A stretch of 64,000 bases of DNA from positions 2,108,001 through 2,172,000 of the forward strand of contig JAJQJQ010000028.1 of assembly GCA_028622995.1 (NCBI GenBank), read 5' to 3'. Made by a program: the position numbers and the translations under genes. Positions within the stretch are counted from its first letter, which is position 1, and each line of letters begins with the position of its first letter. Positions 1 through 9,400 of the stretch are shown here, one piece after another. The notes below the pieces were generated by a model that ran no database searches, was not told the origin of the DNA, and saw nothing but the letters and a program-made list of their open reading frames with translations. Source of the DNA: Panagrolaimus kolymaensis (Eukaryota > Nematoda > Chromadorea > Rhabditida > Panagrolaimidae).

Positions 1-62
1 AACCGCGATAACTTCTCATTAATATAATTAATTAATCATTTTTGGAAATGTTTAAACTATTT

Positions 63-72
63 TTGTTTTCAG
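63..72 (+). promoter_or_regulatory. Splice or trans-splice acceptor before the hydrolase
   Basis: The sequence TTGTTTTCAG ends at 72, four bases before the ATG at 77. It matches the nematode 3' splice-site consensus TTTTCAG. It could be a spliced-leader addition site, making 77 the true start, or the acceptor of an intron whose upstream exon lies left of the window. The sequence cannot separate these. The 1-62 stretch is AT-rich and shows no other feature. Confidence 0.65.
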
Positions 73-76
73 AAAA

Positions 77-487
77 ATGTCACACAACCTTAACCAAAAT
101 GATATGGATGCTTTAGCAAAAACAGTGTTCATGGAAGCTCGAGGTGAACCGTCAGAAGGTCAAGCCGCAGTTACCCATGTCATTCTTCAACGCGCTAAAC
201 TCAATAAAGATTATTGGGGCGGTGACAATGTTGCAAATGTTTGTAAAAAACCCGGGCAATTCGAATGTTGGAATAATCCACAACATATTGATACAAATAG
301 CCAAGAATATAAAAATGTAAATAACGTTGTTCACGACGTTGTTTACAATAATGCTTATTCAAATCAAAACGATGGAAGCGATCATTACAACAATCCATCC
401 AAAGAAGGTTATCCACAATGGACTCAAAACTGTAATAAAACTAAAGAAATAGGCGGTCATCAATTTTACAAAGATAAAAATCATTAA
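77..487 (+). CDS. SleB-like cell wall hydrolase (Hydrolase_2 family), possibly bacterial-derived
   Basis: The 136-residue product looks like the SleB/CwlJ (Hydrolase_2) domain, whose bacterial members cut peptidoglycan glycan strands. Visible family hallmarks are a first helix with EARGE (Glu20 is the candidate catalytic residue), then PSEGQAAVTHVILQR (about 25-39), a PGQFECWN segment (59-66) and a closing GGHQFY (126-131). The domain therefore looks complete, and the length suits a bare catalytic domain. No signal peptide is visible; one could sit in an exon left of the window, because a strong acceptor ends at 72. The ORF has no intron, but its AT-rich composition resembles its neighbours. 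The family is essentially bacterial and phage, so this is a candidate acquired gene. Nearby spliceosomal genes on the same sequence argue against simple bacterial contamination. Role in an animal is unknown; defence against or digestion of bacteria is only a guess. Confidence 0.8.
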   Translation: MSHNLNQNDMDALAKTVFMEARGEPSEGQAAVTHVILQRAKLNKDYWGGDNVANVCKKPGQFECWNNPQHIDTNSQEYKNVNNVVHDVVYNNAYSNQNDGSDHYNNPSKEGYPQWTQNCNKTKEIGGHQFYKDKNH

Positions 488-534
488 TCATAAAGCCACC
501 GCTTTTTTGTTTCAAACTTTGCGTTTTTTTGCTT

Positions 535-540
535 ATTAAA
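535..540 (+). terminator. Possible polyadenylation signal ATTAAA for the hydrolase
   Basis: ATTAAA, the commonest variant of AATAAA, lies 48 bp after the hydrolase stop codon. In AT-rich DNA such hexamers also arise by chance, so this is a weak call. Confidence 0.3.
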
Positions 541-619
541 ATATAATACCCATTTTTTAAAAACTTATTCATTGCTTCAATTATTTTTAAAATAAATATA
601 ATAATAATCAAAACTAGTA

Positions 620-914
620 ATGCTTGCAAAAGAGAGAAATCCGAAGAATGCTTTTGACATGATAAACGTTTGGATTTTTTATTTTATATTTTGGAACAAT
701 ATTTATTTCTTTTTTTTAGTTGACGCGGATCGATCCCATATATCATCCCTTTCAGCCTCGGTCAAAAGTGTAAGCATTCAAGGTAATACATATATTTTTA
801 ATTTTAACCAAATTTATTTACAAGACGTTTAGGCTCGGTTCAAATGATCCATGTTGCCAAATCAGAAGGATATACTCTAATTCGATCAGGCCAATTTTTA
901 CCATTTCATCCTGA
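620..914 (+). other. Doubtful small spliced ORF (59 residues)
   Basis: An ATG at 620 opens 16 codons to 667. A T-rich stretch 668-719 looks like an intron (GTTTGG to TTTTTTTAG). A second open piece 720-769 ends at a GTAAGC donor, and a third runs from an acceptor at 831-832 to TGA at 912-914. Joined, they give one open frame of 59 codons with consistent phases. A competing reading uses another frame of the second piece with a donor at 783 (GTAATA) and stays open to TAA at 952-954, but lacks a clear start. Neither product is recognisable. Two competing open frames make a chance ORF, or the decayed remnant of a gene, as likely as a real gene. Confidence 0.2.
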
Positions 915-1480
915 TTGTCAAATTTCGAGCAGTGTTTACATTTCAATTTTATAATTTTGTTTTTAACTATTAGAAAAGAAAAAGACAAAAGAAAAATATT
1001 GAGAGAGAGTGAGATAACGAGAAAGTTTCATTACATTTTTTGCTTCACCGCGTCCACTTTTCTCTTTTCATTATGAAAGATAATCGTCAAAAAAGTTATT
1101 TGTCTTTGGTTTTTACCAAGTATCTCAAGGTACTAGGAAATTCTATGACCAATTTCTTATAATTGTGTTATAAATAAATTTTTGGATTAGCATTTTTGGG
1201 GTTTATCCAAAAGTGCATATTTAAAAAAAGTTTTTTCAATTTCTAATCAATGACAGCTTTCCATTTTTTGTAGTTTCTTTTGCATTAAAAAAATGTTTTA
1301 AAAATATTTTGAGGGAAGTAAAATTTGTTGGAAAATATTAAAACAATAACTTTAAAAAATTAGATTGTATATTATGCTTTATGATTCGGCTTTGCACTTT
1401 ATTATTGTTCGTGTGTTTCCATTAAACAAAATTTAACAGAACTTTTGAAACATTTTGTTAGACTTTGTAAGACTTTGTAG

Positions 1481-1530
1481 CGGGCGCAAGACCGGGCGCG
1501 CCCAGTACTTTTCAAAAAATCGGGCGCGCC
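1481..1530. repeat. GC-rich patch with two GGCGCGCC palindromes
   Basis: In otherwise very AT-rich DNA this patch carries CGGGCGC at 1481-1487, CGGGCGCGCCC at 1493-1503 and CGGGCGCGCC at 1521-1530. The 8-bp palindrome GGCGCGCC occurs at 1495-1502 and 1523-1530. Just upstream GACTTTGTA is directly repeated (1461 and 1471). It may be a fragment of a dispersed repeat or a protein-binding element 120-170 bp upstream of the GST start codon. No function can be assigned from the sequence alone. Confidence 0.4.
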
Positions 1531-1651
1531 TGCAACCCTAGCTACAACCATTACTGATAAGACACATCGACCAATTCGAAGGAGAGGTTGTTTTCAATAT
1601 TCTTTTTTCTTTCTCAATTTATTCAATCGATTGCATTTCTTTTTTTGATAA

Positions 1652-2472
1652 ATGGAACCCTTGCTATTACCATGGATGGTGGCACGAAAAAGAAAAATTA
1701 AGGATGAAGAAGAAAAATCTGTAATTCCACGGAAACAATTTCATGTGGTTCCACAATTTCGGTTGATATTTTACGATGCCAAAGGTCCAGTAGAAATGTC
1801 AAGAATGGTTTTAGCTTATTCAGGAATTCCATTTGTTGATGTTCGGCTTAAAACTGAAAAAGATTTGACACAAGCTATAAAAGGCAAGCATTTTCCTTTT
1901 TGCAATACCATTGAATAAATATGTAAATTTTAAAGAAAATTGTTTTAGCTTCTCCAAATAAAGCTTTGCCCATATTGGAATGGAATTCTAAAAAACTTTG
2001 TGACAGTGATGCCATAGCTCGAATGTTGGCGAGAATGTATGGTTTGGGTGGACAAGGAATTTTCGAACAAGCTCAAGCTGATGCCATTCATGGAATTTTT
2101 AAAGAATTTGTTTATGCTGCTTTGGATTATATTAAATTAAAAGCATCAAGATTTCAAACCATTCAGCTTTTTAAATCCAAACCAGTAACCCCAGAACTTT
2201 TGAAAACACAATATTTGGAAATATTTTTGCCTGCAGTAAAAAAGCATTTTGGAATTTTAGAAAATTATGCTTCTCAAAGTTCCAGTGGCTTCTTCCTTGA
2301 CAGTGGTGTAAGCTACGTGGATTTTGGAATGGCTAGCTTTTTTGAATTTTTATATCGTTTACATCCTGAAGAAATGTCAATGTTTCCCAAAATTCGAGCA
2401 ATCGTCACCAGAGTTTCAAAAATTCCAAGATTACAAAATTATTTAGAAACAAGACCAAAAACTGTTTGGTAA
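1652..2472 (+). CDS. Sigma-class glutathione S-transferase, two exons
   Basis: Exon 1 (1652-1883) and exon 2 (1949-2472) join in phase 1 to encode 251 residues. The N-terminal thioredoxin-like half starts near residue 36 (FRLIFYDAKG) and contains the LPILEW segment with the conserved cis-proline (Pro85) and a DSDAI segment where related enzymes have QS-x-AI for binding glutathione. The helical C-terminal half ends in YVDF... and the IPRLQNYLETRP motif typical of sigma GSTs and prostaglandin-D synthases. In my alignment the catalytic tyrosine position holds Phe40, with Tyr41 beside it, so activity may be altered. A 35-residue N-terminal extension with an RKRK run is absent from the usual proteins of about 205 residues; start choice at 1652 is therefore less certain than the fold. 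Family role: conjugation of glutathione or prostaglandin-type isomerisation in the cytosol. Confidence 0.9.
1884..1948 (+). other. GC-AG intron of the GST gene
   Basis: The 65-bp intron starts AAAAG|GCAAGC and ends TTGTTTTAG|CTTC. No GT donor before the in-frame stop restores the frame. The GC donor splits codon 78 as G|CT (Ala) and yields an uninterrupted GST interdomain region. GC-AG introns are a known minority class and usually have a strong AG|GCAAG context, as seen here. Confidence 0.8.
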
Positions 2473-2596
2473 AAGTTAAAAATTATATATATTTTCTTTT
2501 TACAAATGAAAGTGTTCAAAAAATTTTTTTATAGTTTTTGCTTGGATAAAAAATCTACAAATAGAATTGTAATAAATAAAAATGATAATAATAAAA
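2473..2596. other. Convergent 3' spacer between GST and MCM10
   Basis: Only 124 bp separate the stop codons of the two tail-to-tail genes. AATAAA at 2571-2576 suits the plus-strand GST transcript. No exact AATAAA is present on the minus strand before the GST stop, so MCM10 either uses a variant signal (TATAAA occurs) or its 3' UTR overlaps the GST coding region. Confidence 0.55.
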
Positions 2597-5200
2597 TTAA
2601 CGATTAACAAATGGAATTTCATCGCCACGAATTTGAAGTTTATCTTCTTTAATAATTCTTTCATCTTTCATTCCAACTCGATCAAACGAAGTGCAGCCAC
2701 AATTCTAAAACAAAAAAATTAGCATAACCAAACTTTAATCTTTTTTTTTCAAAAATTAAACTTACTTTGCAAGGTTTAGTTGGAATAATAGCAAAAATTG
2801 CGATTCTTTGTTTACATGACGAACATTTAAAAAATCTTTTATTTGCTTTATGCCATTGAACTAAATGGCCTTTAATCATACAAAAGCTTGATTGCTTTTC
2901 ATTGGTGTAATCACATTTTTTGCATGTAACTACTTTAACTTCTTTAATTTCGGTTAATTCTGTTAAACGAGTTTCAATTTTTTCTCGAACTTCCATGGAC
3001 GAAAAATATTGATTTTCTTTATTTAATTCTGCAGCTTGAATAACATTTTCATGAGTGGATTTTTTTCCAAGAAGTGCTTGAATATCCGCTGCTGAATATT
3101 CTTTGTTACCTAATTTTGATTTTTTTGCTGAGGATCCAGATTGAGTTGCTGCGAAGCTATCATTTTCTTTATCAACAATAGATAAAGATGAAGAAGTGGA
3201 AGGCTTCGGTGAAGCCGGAAGCATTTGATTTGCTTGTCGCTTTCGAGTTGAATTTGGATCTACTTTAGCAAGGCCACCTTGAGCTTTAATTTTTTCAATA
3301 AGTTTTTGCTAAAAAAAATTCTTTTATTTCAACTTTTTACAAAATAAAAAACTATACCCGATTAATTTCTGCAACAGTTTTTGGTCTTCCATTATTTGTT
3401 GGGCCACCCGTAATTTGAAGTCCATCGCCAAAATTAGCTTCTTCAGATTTTTGAATTTGTTCAAGTTTTTGTTCTCGAAGAAATGCTTTCACATCGGTTG
3501 GAGCTTTAATTTTAGATTTAATTGCAGCATTTTTGACAATATCATTATCCCTTCCAGTTTGATGATGTTTATTTAAATTTTTAGCGCCAAAATTAACTTT
3601 CTAAAAGTCAAAAACAAATTAAGGTCAGATTCTAAATTTCTTAGAGGCTTACGTTGCCTTTAATAAAGGCTTGAAGCTTTTCATTTTCTTGCTCTTTCAA
3701 AGCTTTAAATTCATTTTTTGAAATTGATTTTGTTGGAATTTTAGGTTTGACATCTTCTTGCTCGGGTTTATAAATTCTGAAAAATTCTTGACTTTAAAAT
3801 AGTTCTATTATGTATTTTAACTACCCTTTGGAAGCATTCAAAAATACTTGTGTGCTGCCAACCACTTTATTTTCACCATTTCGAACTCCCATTTTTGGTT
3901 TAGAAACCCGACATCCAATGGGGGAATTGTATTGTGATCCTAGGCCAGCTCGTTGAGCTAAAGTGCTTTTAGCTGCTTTTTGAATATGATAAACGCAAAA
4001 TTCTGATGTGTTTGTATTTACATAATTTGAACATTTTCCTCCATCTTGTTTTAGGGCGCGACAAGAGCCATAATCAGGGCAAAATCCAATTTCAATTATT
4101 TGGGCAGATTTTGCAATTTTAAAAGTCAAAACTGAAATTAAGAAATGTATGAAAAATATATATTAAAAAAGTTGACAAACTATCAGTGGAATCAGCCATT
4201 TGTGGTGTGGTTAAAGCAATAACTGATCTTTGTTGAAGTTTCCAATGTTGTTTAACTGAATCTCCGAAAAGTAAAACTTTAATTGGAGTATCTTGGAAAT
4301 TCTAAAAATTACTTTAGATTTAAGGATTAAATATTCAAAAAAGAGACTCACGGTTAAATCCGAAACTTTCCAAAACATATATTCATTGCCATTAGCACTT
4401 TTCCGGCATTCAGATTTCTCCACAATCACTCCCATAGTTACCCAATCTTCTTTAGGAATATTTGTACGTCTCAAATGGCTAATTCGAATCTTTTTAAACC
4501 CAGAGCAATAAGTGGAGAAAATTGATAGAGTTATTTTTGGATTACTAAAAAAATATATATAAGCTATTATTTGCTGGAAATCAACTCACGTGACTCTGAT
4601 TCCAAAAGCTGAATCAAAGATTTCTGAATTTTTCTTGTCTGATTCGAAGGTTAAAGCTTTTCCAATTTCCGCTGCTTTCTTCGATAAATCAATTTTTGAA
4701 GAAAAAGAATTTTGGGTTGAAGAAACTTTAAGGGAATTGCTTGAATATGGAAAAACGCTAGAACTTTCATGCTTAGTTTTTGGTGGAGTTTGACCATTTA
4801 CAAGAGCTCTAGATTCTTGAATAAGTCCCCTCAATCGATCAGTAGCATTCCCTCCAGCAACAGATGCTTTTGGGGTTATGTCATCGCTATGATCGTCGTC
4901 AATTTCAGTATTGGCTTTATCGAAGTCTCTGAAATCATCATCAAAATCATCATCTTCAAAAGCTGATTGATAAGCGGTTGTTTCATTTTCATCTAAGCAT
5001 GATTTAAAAGTTTCATTCTGGATGGCGTTCCTGGTTACTAAAACCGAGAAAAGTATATATCTATTTATGAAGGAAAAGCACCAAAAAAGCTTACAATTGC
5101 ACGGAGCTGTAACGAAAGTATCATCAAAATTTTCTTCGTTGCCATCAACATCATCGTCGTCAAATGCAGCTAATAAAGCACCAAGGTTTTCATTTGCCAT
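2597..5200 (-). CDS. mcm-10: MCM10 DNA replication initiation factor, nine exons
   Basis: Exons, in transcript order: 5200-5095, 5037-4590, 4544-4352, 4301-4181, 4131-3825, 3776-3653, 3600-3358, 3308-2766, 2704-2597. All phases agree, giving 730 residues; introns are 45-61 bp. MCM10 is a nuclear scaffold that binds DNA, the CMG helicase and polymerase alpha. Visible parts: an acidic N-terminal region; the GIRVTNPKI entry to the OB-fold (about 180-190) and EDWVTMGVI (about 216-224); LLFGDSVKQHW in exon 4; a CCCH zinc finger with Cys313, Cys323, Cys335 and His338, followed by an AQRAGLGSQYNSP stretch; and a C-terminal zinc region with Cys643, Cys646, Cys657 and His662, then Cys676, Cys679, Cys694 and Cys697 spanning the last intron. 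The protein ends soon after FDRVGMKDE. The exon 4 donor (GTTTGT) is weak but preserves the frame. Length and domain order fit animal MCM10, and no break is seen. Confidence 0.93.
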
Positions 5201-5724
5201 TTAGCAAAAAGTTAGATTTTTATGGAAAAGAAAAAAGAATAAAATTTAAAATGAGAGCGGATATTAAAAGACAATTAAAATTTAAAATGGCAGAGAAAAT
5301 TTTTATGTTTTTAAATATTTTTTAAAACTTTTCGCGCAATAAATTTTGGCATTGAGTGATGCAAATAAAAATGAAAGTAAGAGAGAGGATCCAAAAATAG
5401 TTATTTTAGTGAATGAATGACCGACCGACAATCAGCACAAAAGCTTTTTGAAAATTTTTTGGAGTTAACGTGAACTAAACTTTGTTTTCCTCTTTAACAT
5501 TTTCCTCTCACAACTTATTTAGAATAAATAGAACATCTCAAGGTAGAATCAAATCTTTTGCTCATTCCTGACGATTAAAAAAAAGGATTTATTAGTAGCA
5601 TAATTTGAAGAATTATTGAATTAAAAATATAGTTTATAAAGGGTGTTTTCAATAGAAAAAAGAAAAGGTTGTGAATGAGCTATGTGGCTTTGAACAAAAA
5701 AATACCTATGTTAATGGGTATGAA
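5201..5724. other. MCM10 upstream spacer
   Basis: AT-rich non-coding DNA between the MCM10 start codon and the satellite edge. It contains the E2F-type site, a short GAGAGAGG tract near 5381, and two copies of AAAATTTAAAATG near 5250 and 5280. No ORF or RNA gene is evident. The MCM10 promoter must lie here or reach into the satellite. Confidence 0.55.
5330..5337. promoter_or_regulatory. E2F-type site upstream of MCM10
   Basis: TTTCGCGC matches the E2F/DP consensus TTTSSCGC. It lies 130 bp upstream of the MCM10 start codon and is the only CG-rich element in this AT-rich spacer. Replication genes including MCM10 are classic E2F targets in animals, so the position is functionally sensible. Assignment rests on one 8-bp match plus context. 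Confidence 0.5.
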
Positions 5725-5937
5725 ATCTCAAAATTTCATATCTCTTTATTCGAGGCAGCGAGTTAAAAACGACATACATTTTTATGGTTAAAAAAATAAA
5801 TAAAAATTAATTGGAAAATAAAAAAAATACCCGTAATTCAAAATTTTTGATTTCTTGACCTATCGAACACATATATCAAGCTTTGAGGCAAGACACATTA
5901 GTGAATCTCGTTTTGAATTAGGGCTTGAATTGGACAT
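5725..5937 (+). repeat. Degenerate satellite monomer at the array edge
   Basis: From about 5868 the sequence clearly follows the monomer (ATCAAG, then ACATTAGTGAATCTCG, then a perfect match from TTTTGAATTAGGG at about 5911). Further left a weaker match can be followed: TCAAAATTTC, TTATTCG (5746-5752), then AAAACGACATACATTTTTATGG against the monomer's GAAACGCATACCATTTATGAC. The interval from TTATTC here to TTATTC in the next unit is 235 bp rather than 182, implying about 53 bp of inserted or diverged sequence. The left limit is a judgement. Confidence 0.55.
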
Positions 5938-6119
5938 ATGAATTTTTTAATCCAAATATTTTTAAATAAATATATTAAAATTATTCCCAACGGGATTTTG
6001 AATCGCATACCATTTATGACCTTCAACCAAAAATTATATTTTTACTGTTGCATCAAGCAACAAGCCATGAGTCAAAACATTAATGAAACTCGTTTTGAAT
6101 TAGGGCTTGAATTGGACAT
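5938..6119 (+). repeat. First full monomer, diverged in its left half
   Basis: This unit keeps 182 bp, but its first 60 bases differ from every later copy (TTTTTTAATCC, AAATAAATATATTAAAATTATTCCCAACGG in place of the F or Y block). From the CGGGATTTTGAATCGC stretch onward it is canonical. It marks the transition from decayed edge to homogenised array. Confidence 0.85.
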
Positions 6120-6301
6120 ATGAATATTTTAAGCCAAATATTTTTTATTAATTATATAAATATTATTCGCAACGGGATTTTGAAACGCATACCATTTATG
6201 ACCTTCAACCAAAAATTATATTTTTACTGTTGCATCAAGCAACAAGCCATGAGTCAAAACATTAATGAAACTCGTTTTGAATTAGGGCTTGAATTGGACA
6301 T

Positions 6302-6483
6302 ATGAATATTTTGTTCTAAATATTTTTTATTAATTATTTCAAAATTATTCGCAACGGGATTTTGAAACGCATACCATTTATGACCTTCAACCAAAAATTA
6401 TATTTTTACTGTTGCATCAAGCAACAAGCCATGAGTCAAAACATTAATGAAACTCGTTTTGAATTAGGGCTTGAATTGGACAT
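6302..6483 (+). repeat. Example monomer showing the two inverted repeats
   Basis: In this unit AATATTT (6305-6311) and AAATATT (6318-6324) form a 7-bp inverted repeat around a 6-base loop, and TGTTGC (6410-6415) pairs with GCAACA (6421-6426) around ATCAA. Both stems recur in nearly all copies inspected. A and B variants differ only inside the first loop (TAAGCC versus TGTTCT). The unit is itself an F/Y hybrid: TTCAAAATTATTCGC followed by AAACGC. Confidence 0.8.
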
Positions 6484-9400
6484 ATGAATATTTTGTTCTA
6501 AATATTTTTTATTAATTATATAAATATTATTCGCAACGGGATTTTGAAACGCATACCATTTATGACCTTCAACCAAAAATTATATTTTTACTGTTGCATC
6601 AAGCAACAAGCCATGAGTCAAAACATTAATGAAACTCGTTTTGAATTAGGGCTTGAATTGGACATATGAATATTTTGTTCTAAATATTTTTTATTAATTA
6701 TTTCAAAATTATTCCAAACGGGATTTTGAATCGCATACCATTTATGACCTTCAACCAAAAATTATATTTTTACTGTTGCATCAAGCAACAAGCCATGAGT
6801 CAAAACATTAATGAAACTCGTTTTGAATTAGGGCTTGAATTGGACATATGAATATTTTGTTCTAAATATTTTTTATTAATTATTTCAAAATTATTCCAAA
6901 CGGGATTTTGAATCGCATACCATTTATGACCTTCAACCAAAAATTATATTTTTACTGTTGCATCAAGCAACAAGCCATGAGTCAAAACATTAATGAAACT
7001 CGTTTTGAATTAGGGCTTGAATTGGACATATGAATATTTTGTTCTAAATATTTTTTATTAATTATTTCAAAATTATTCCAAACGGGATTTTGAATCGCAT
7101 ACCATTTATGACCTTCAACCAAAAATTATATTTTCACTGTTGCATCAAGCAACAAGCCATGAGTCAAAACATTAAAGAAACTCGTTTTGAATTAGGGCTT
7201 GAATTGGACATATGAATATTTTGTTCTAAATATTTTTTATTAATTATTTCAAAATTATTCCAAACGGGATTTTGAATCGCATACCATTTATGACCTTCAA
7301 CCAAAAATTATATTTTTACTGTTGCATCAAGCAACAAGCCATGAGTCAAAACATTAATGAAACTCGTTTTGAATTAGGGCTTGAATTGGACATATGAATA
7401 TTTTGTTCTAAATATTTTTTATTAATTATTTCAAAATTATTCCAAACGGGATTTTGAATCGCATACCATTTATGACCTTCAACCAAAAATTATATTTTCA
7501 CTGTTGCATCAAGCAACAAGCCATGAGTCAAAACATTAAAGAAACTCGTTTTGAATTAGGGCTTGAATTGGACATATGAATATTTTGTTCTAAATATTTT
7601 TTATTAATTATTTCAAAATTATTCCAAACGGGATTTTGAATCGCATACCATTTATGACCTTCAACCAAAAATTATATTTTTACTGTTGCATCAAGCAACA
7701 AGCCATGAGTCAAAACATTAATGAAACTCGTTTTGAATTAGGGCTTGAATTGGACATATGAATATTTTGTTCTAAATATTTTTTATTAATTATTTCAAAA
7801 TTATTCCAAACGGGATTTTGAATCGCATACCATTTATGACCTTCAACCAAAAATTATATTTTTACTGTTGCATCAAGCAACAAGCCATGAGTCAAAACAT
7901 TAATGAAACTCGTTTTGAATTAGGGCTTGAATTGGACATATGAATATTTTGTTCTAAATATTTTTTATTAATTATTTCAAAATTATTCCAAACGGGATTT
8001 TGAATCGCATACCATTTATGACCTTCAACCAAAAATTATATTTTCACTGTTGCATCAAGCAACAAGCCATGAGTCAAAACATTAAAGAAACTCGTTTTGA
8101 ATTAGGGCTTGAATTGGACATATGAATATTTTGTTCTAAATATTTTTTATTAATTATTTCAAAATTATTCCAAACGGGATTTTGAATCGCATACCATTTA
8201 TGACCTTCAACCAAAAATTATATTTTCACTGTTGCATCAAGCAACAAGCCATGAGTCAAAACATTAAAGAAACTCGTTTTGAATTAGGGCTTGAATTGGA
8301 CATATGAATATTTTGTTCTAAATATTTTTTATTAATTATTTCAAAATTATTCCAAACGGGATTTTGAATCGCATACCATTTATGACCTTCAACCAAAAAT
8401 TATATTTTCACTGTTGCATCAAGCAACAAGCCATGAGTCAAAACATTAAAGAAACTCGTTTTGAATTAGGGCTTGAATTGGACATATGAATATTTTGTTC
8501 TAAATATTTTTTATTAATTATTTCAAAATTATTCCAAACGGGATTTTGAATCGCATACCATTTATGACCTTCAACCAAAAATTATATTTTCACTGTTGCA
8601 TCAAGCAACAAGCCATGAGTCAAAACATTAATAAAACTCGTTTTGAATTAGGGCTTGAATTGGACATATGAATATTTTGTTCTAAATATTTTTTATTAAT
8701 TATTTCAAAATTATTCGCAACGGGATTTTGAAACGCATACCATTTATGACCTTCAACCAAAAATTATATTTTTACTGTTGCATCAAGCAACAAGCCATGA
8801 GTCAAAACATTAATGAAACTCGTTTTGAATTAGGGCTTGAATTGGACATATGAATATTTTAAGCCAAATATTTTTTATTAATTATATAAATATTATTCGC
8901 AACGGGATTTTGAATCGCATACCATTTATGACCTTCAACCAAAAATTATATTTTTACTGTTGCATCAAGCAACAAGCCATGAGTCAAAACATTAATGAAA
9001 CTCGTTTTGAATTAGGGCTTGAATTGGACATATGAATATTTTGTTCTAAATATTTTTTATTAATTATTTCAAAATTATTCCAAACGGGATTTTGAATCGC
9101 ATACCATTTATGACCTTCAACCAAAAATTATATTTTTACTGTTGCATCAAGCAACAAGCCATGAGTCAAAACATTAATGAAACTCGTTTTGAATTAGGGC
9201 TTGAATTGGACATATGAATATTTTGTTCTAAATATTTTTTATTAATTATTTCAAAATTATTCCAAACGGGATTTTGAATCGCATACCATTTATGACCTTC
9301 AACCAAAAATTATATTTTCACTGTTGCATCAAGCAACAAGCCATGAGTCAAAACATTAAAGAAACTCGTTTTGAATTAGGGCTTGAATTGGACATATGAA

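Larger units (their letters stand above)
488..1651. other. AT-rich intergenic spacer with GA-rich tract
   Basis: This spacer between the hydrolase and the GST gene has no long ORF. It holds an ATTAAA polyadenylation-like hexamer at 535-540, a weak spliced-ORF candidate at 620-914, a purine-rich GAGAGAGAG tract near 974-1024, and a GC-rich palindromic patch at 1481-1530. GA tracts of this kind are common near nematode promoters, so the part from about 970 onward may belong to the GST promoter. I found no tRNA or conserved RNA in it. Confidence 0.55.

Noticed and set aside
152..416. Minus-strand ORFs over the hydrolase
   Set aside because: They are antisense shadows with low-complexity, hydrophobic translations and no recognisable family; the plus strand has clear motifs.
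831..851. tRNA B box (GGTTCAAAT)
   Set aside because: The flanking bases do not form a T-arm stem, and no A box, anticodon stem or acceptor stem could be placed around it.
1884..1918. GST exon 1 reading through to TAA as a truncated protein
   Set aside because: The added residues do not fit the GST fold, while GC-AG splicing joins the two halves precisely at the expected place.
4293..5204. Plus-strand ORFs opposite MCM10 exons
   Set aside because: They are shadows; the minus strand gives a complete nine-exon MCM10 with consistent phases and zinc-binding residues.
6120..6301. Monomer as an ancient dimer of about 91 bp
   Set aside because: The halves share TTTTGAAT and loosely similar flanks, but no alignment extends far enough to support an internal duplication by eye.
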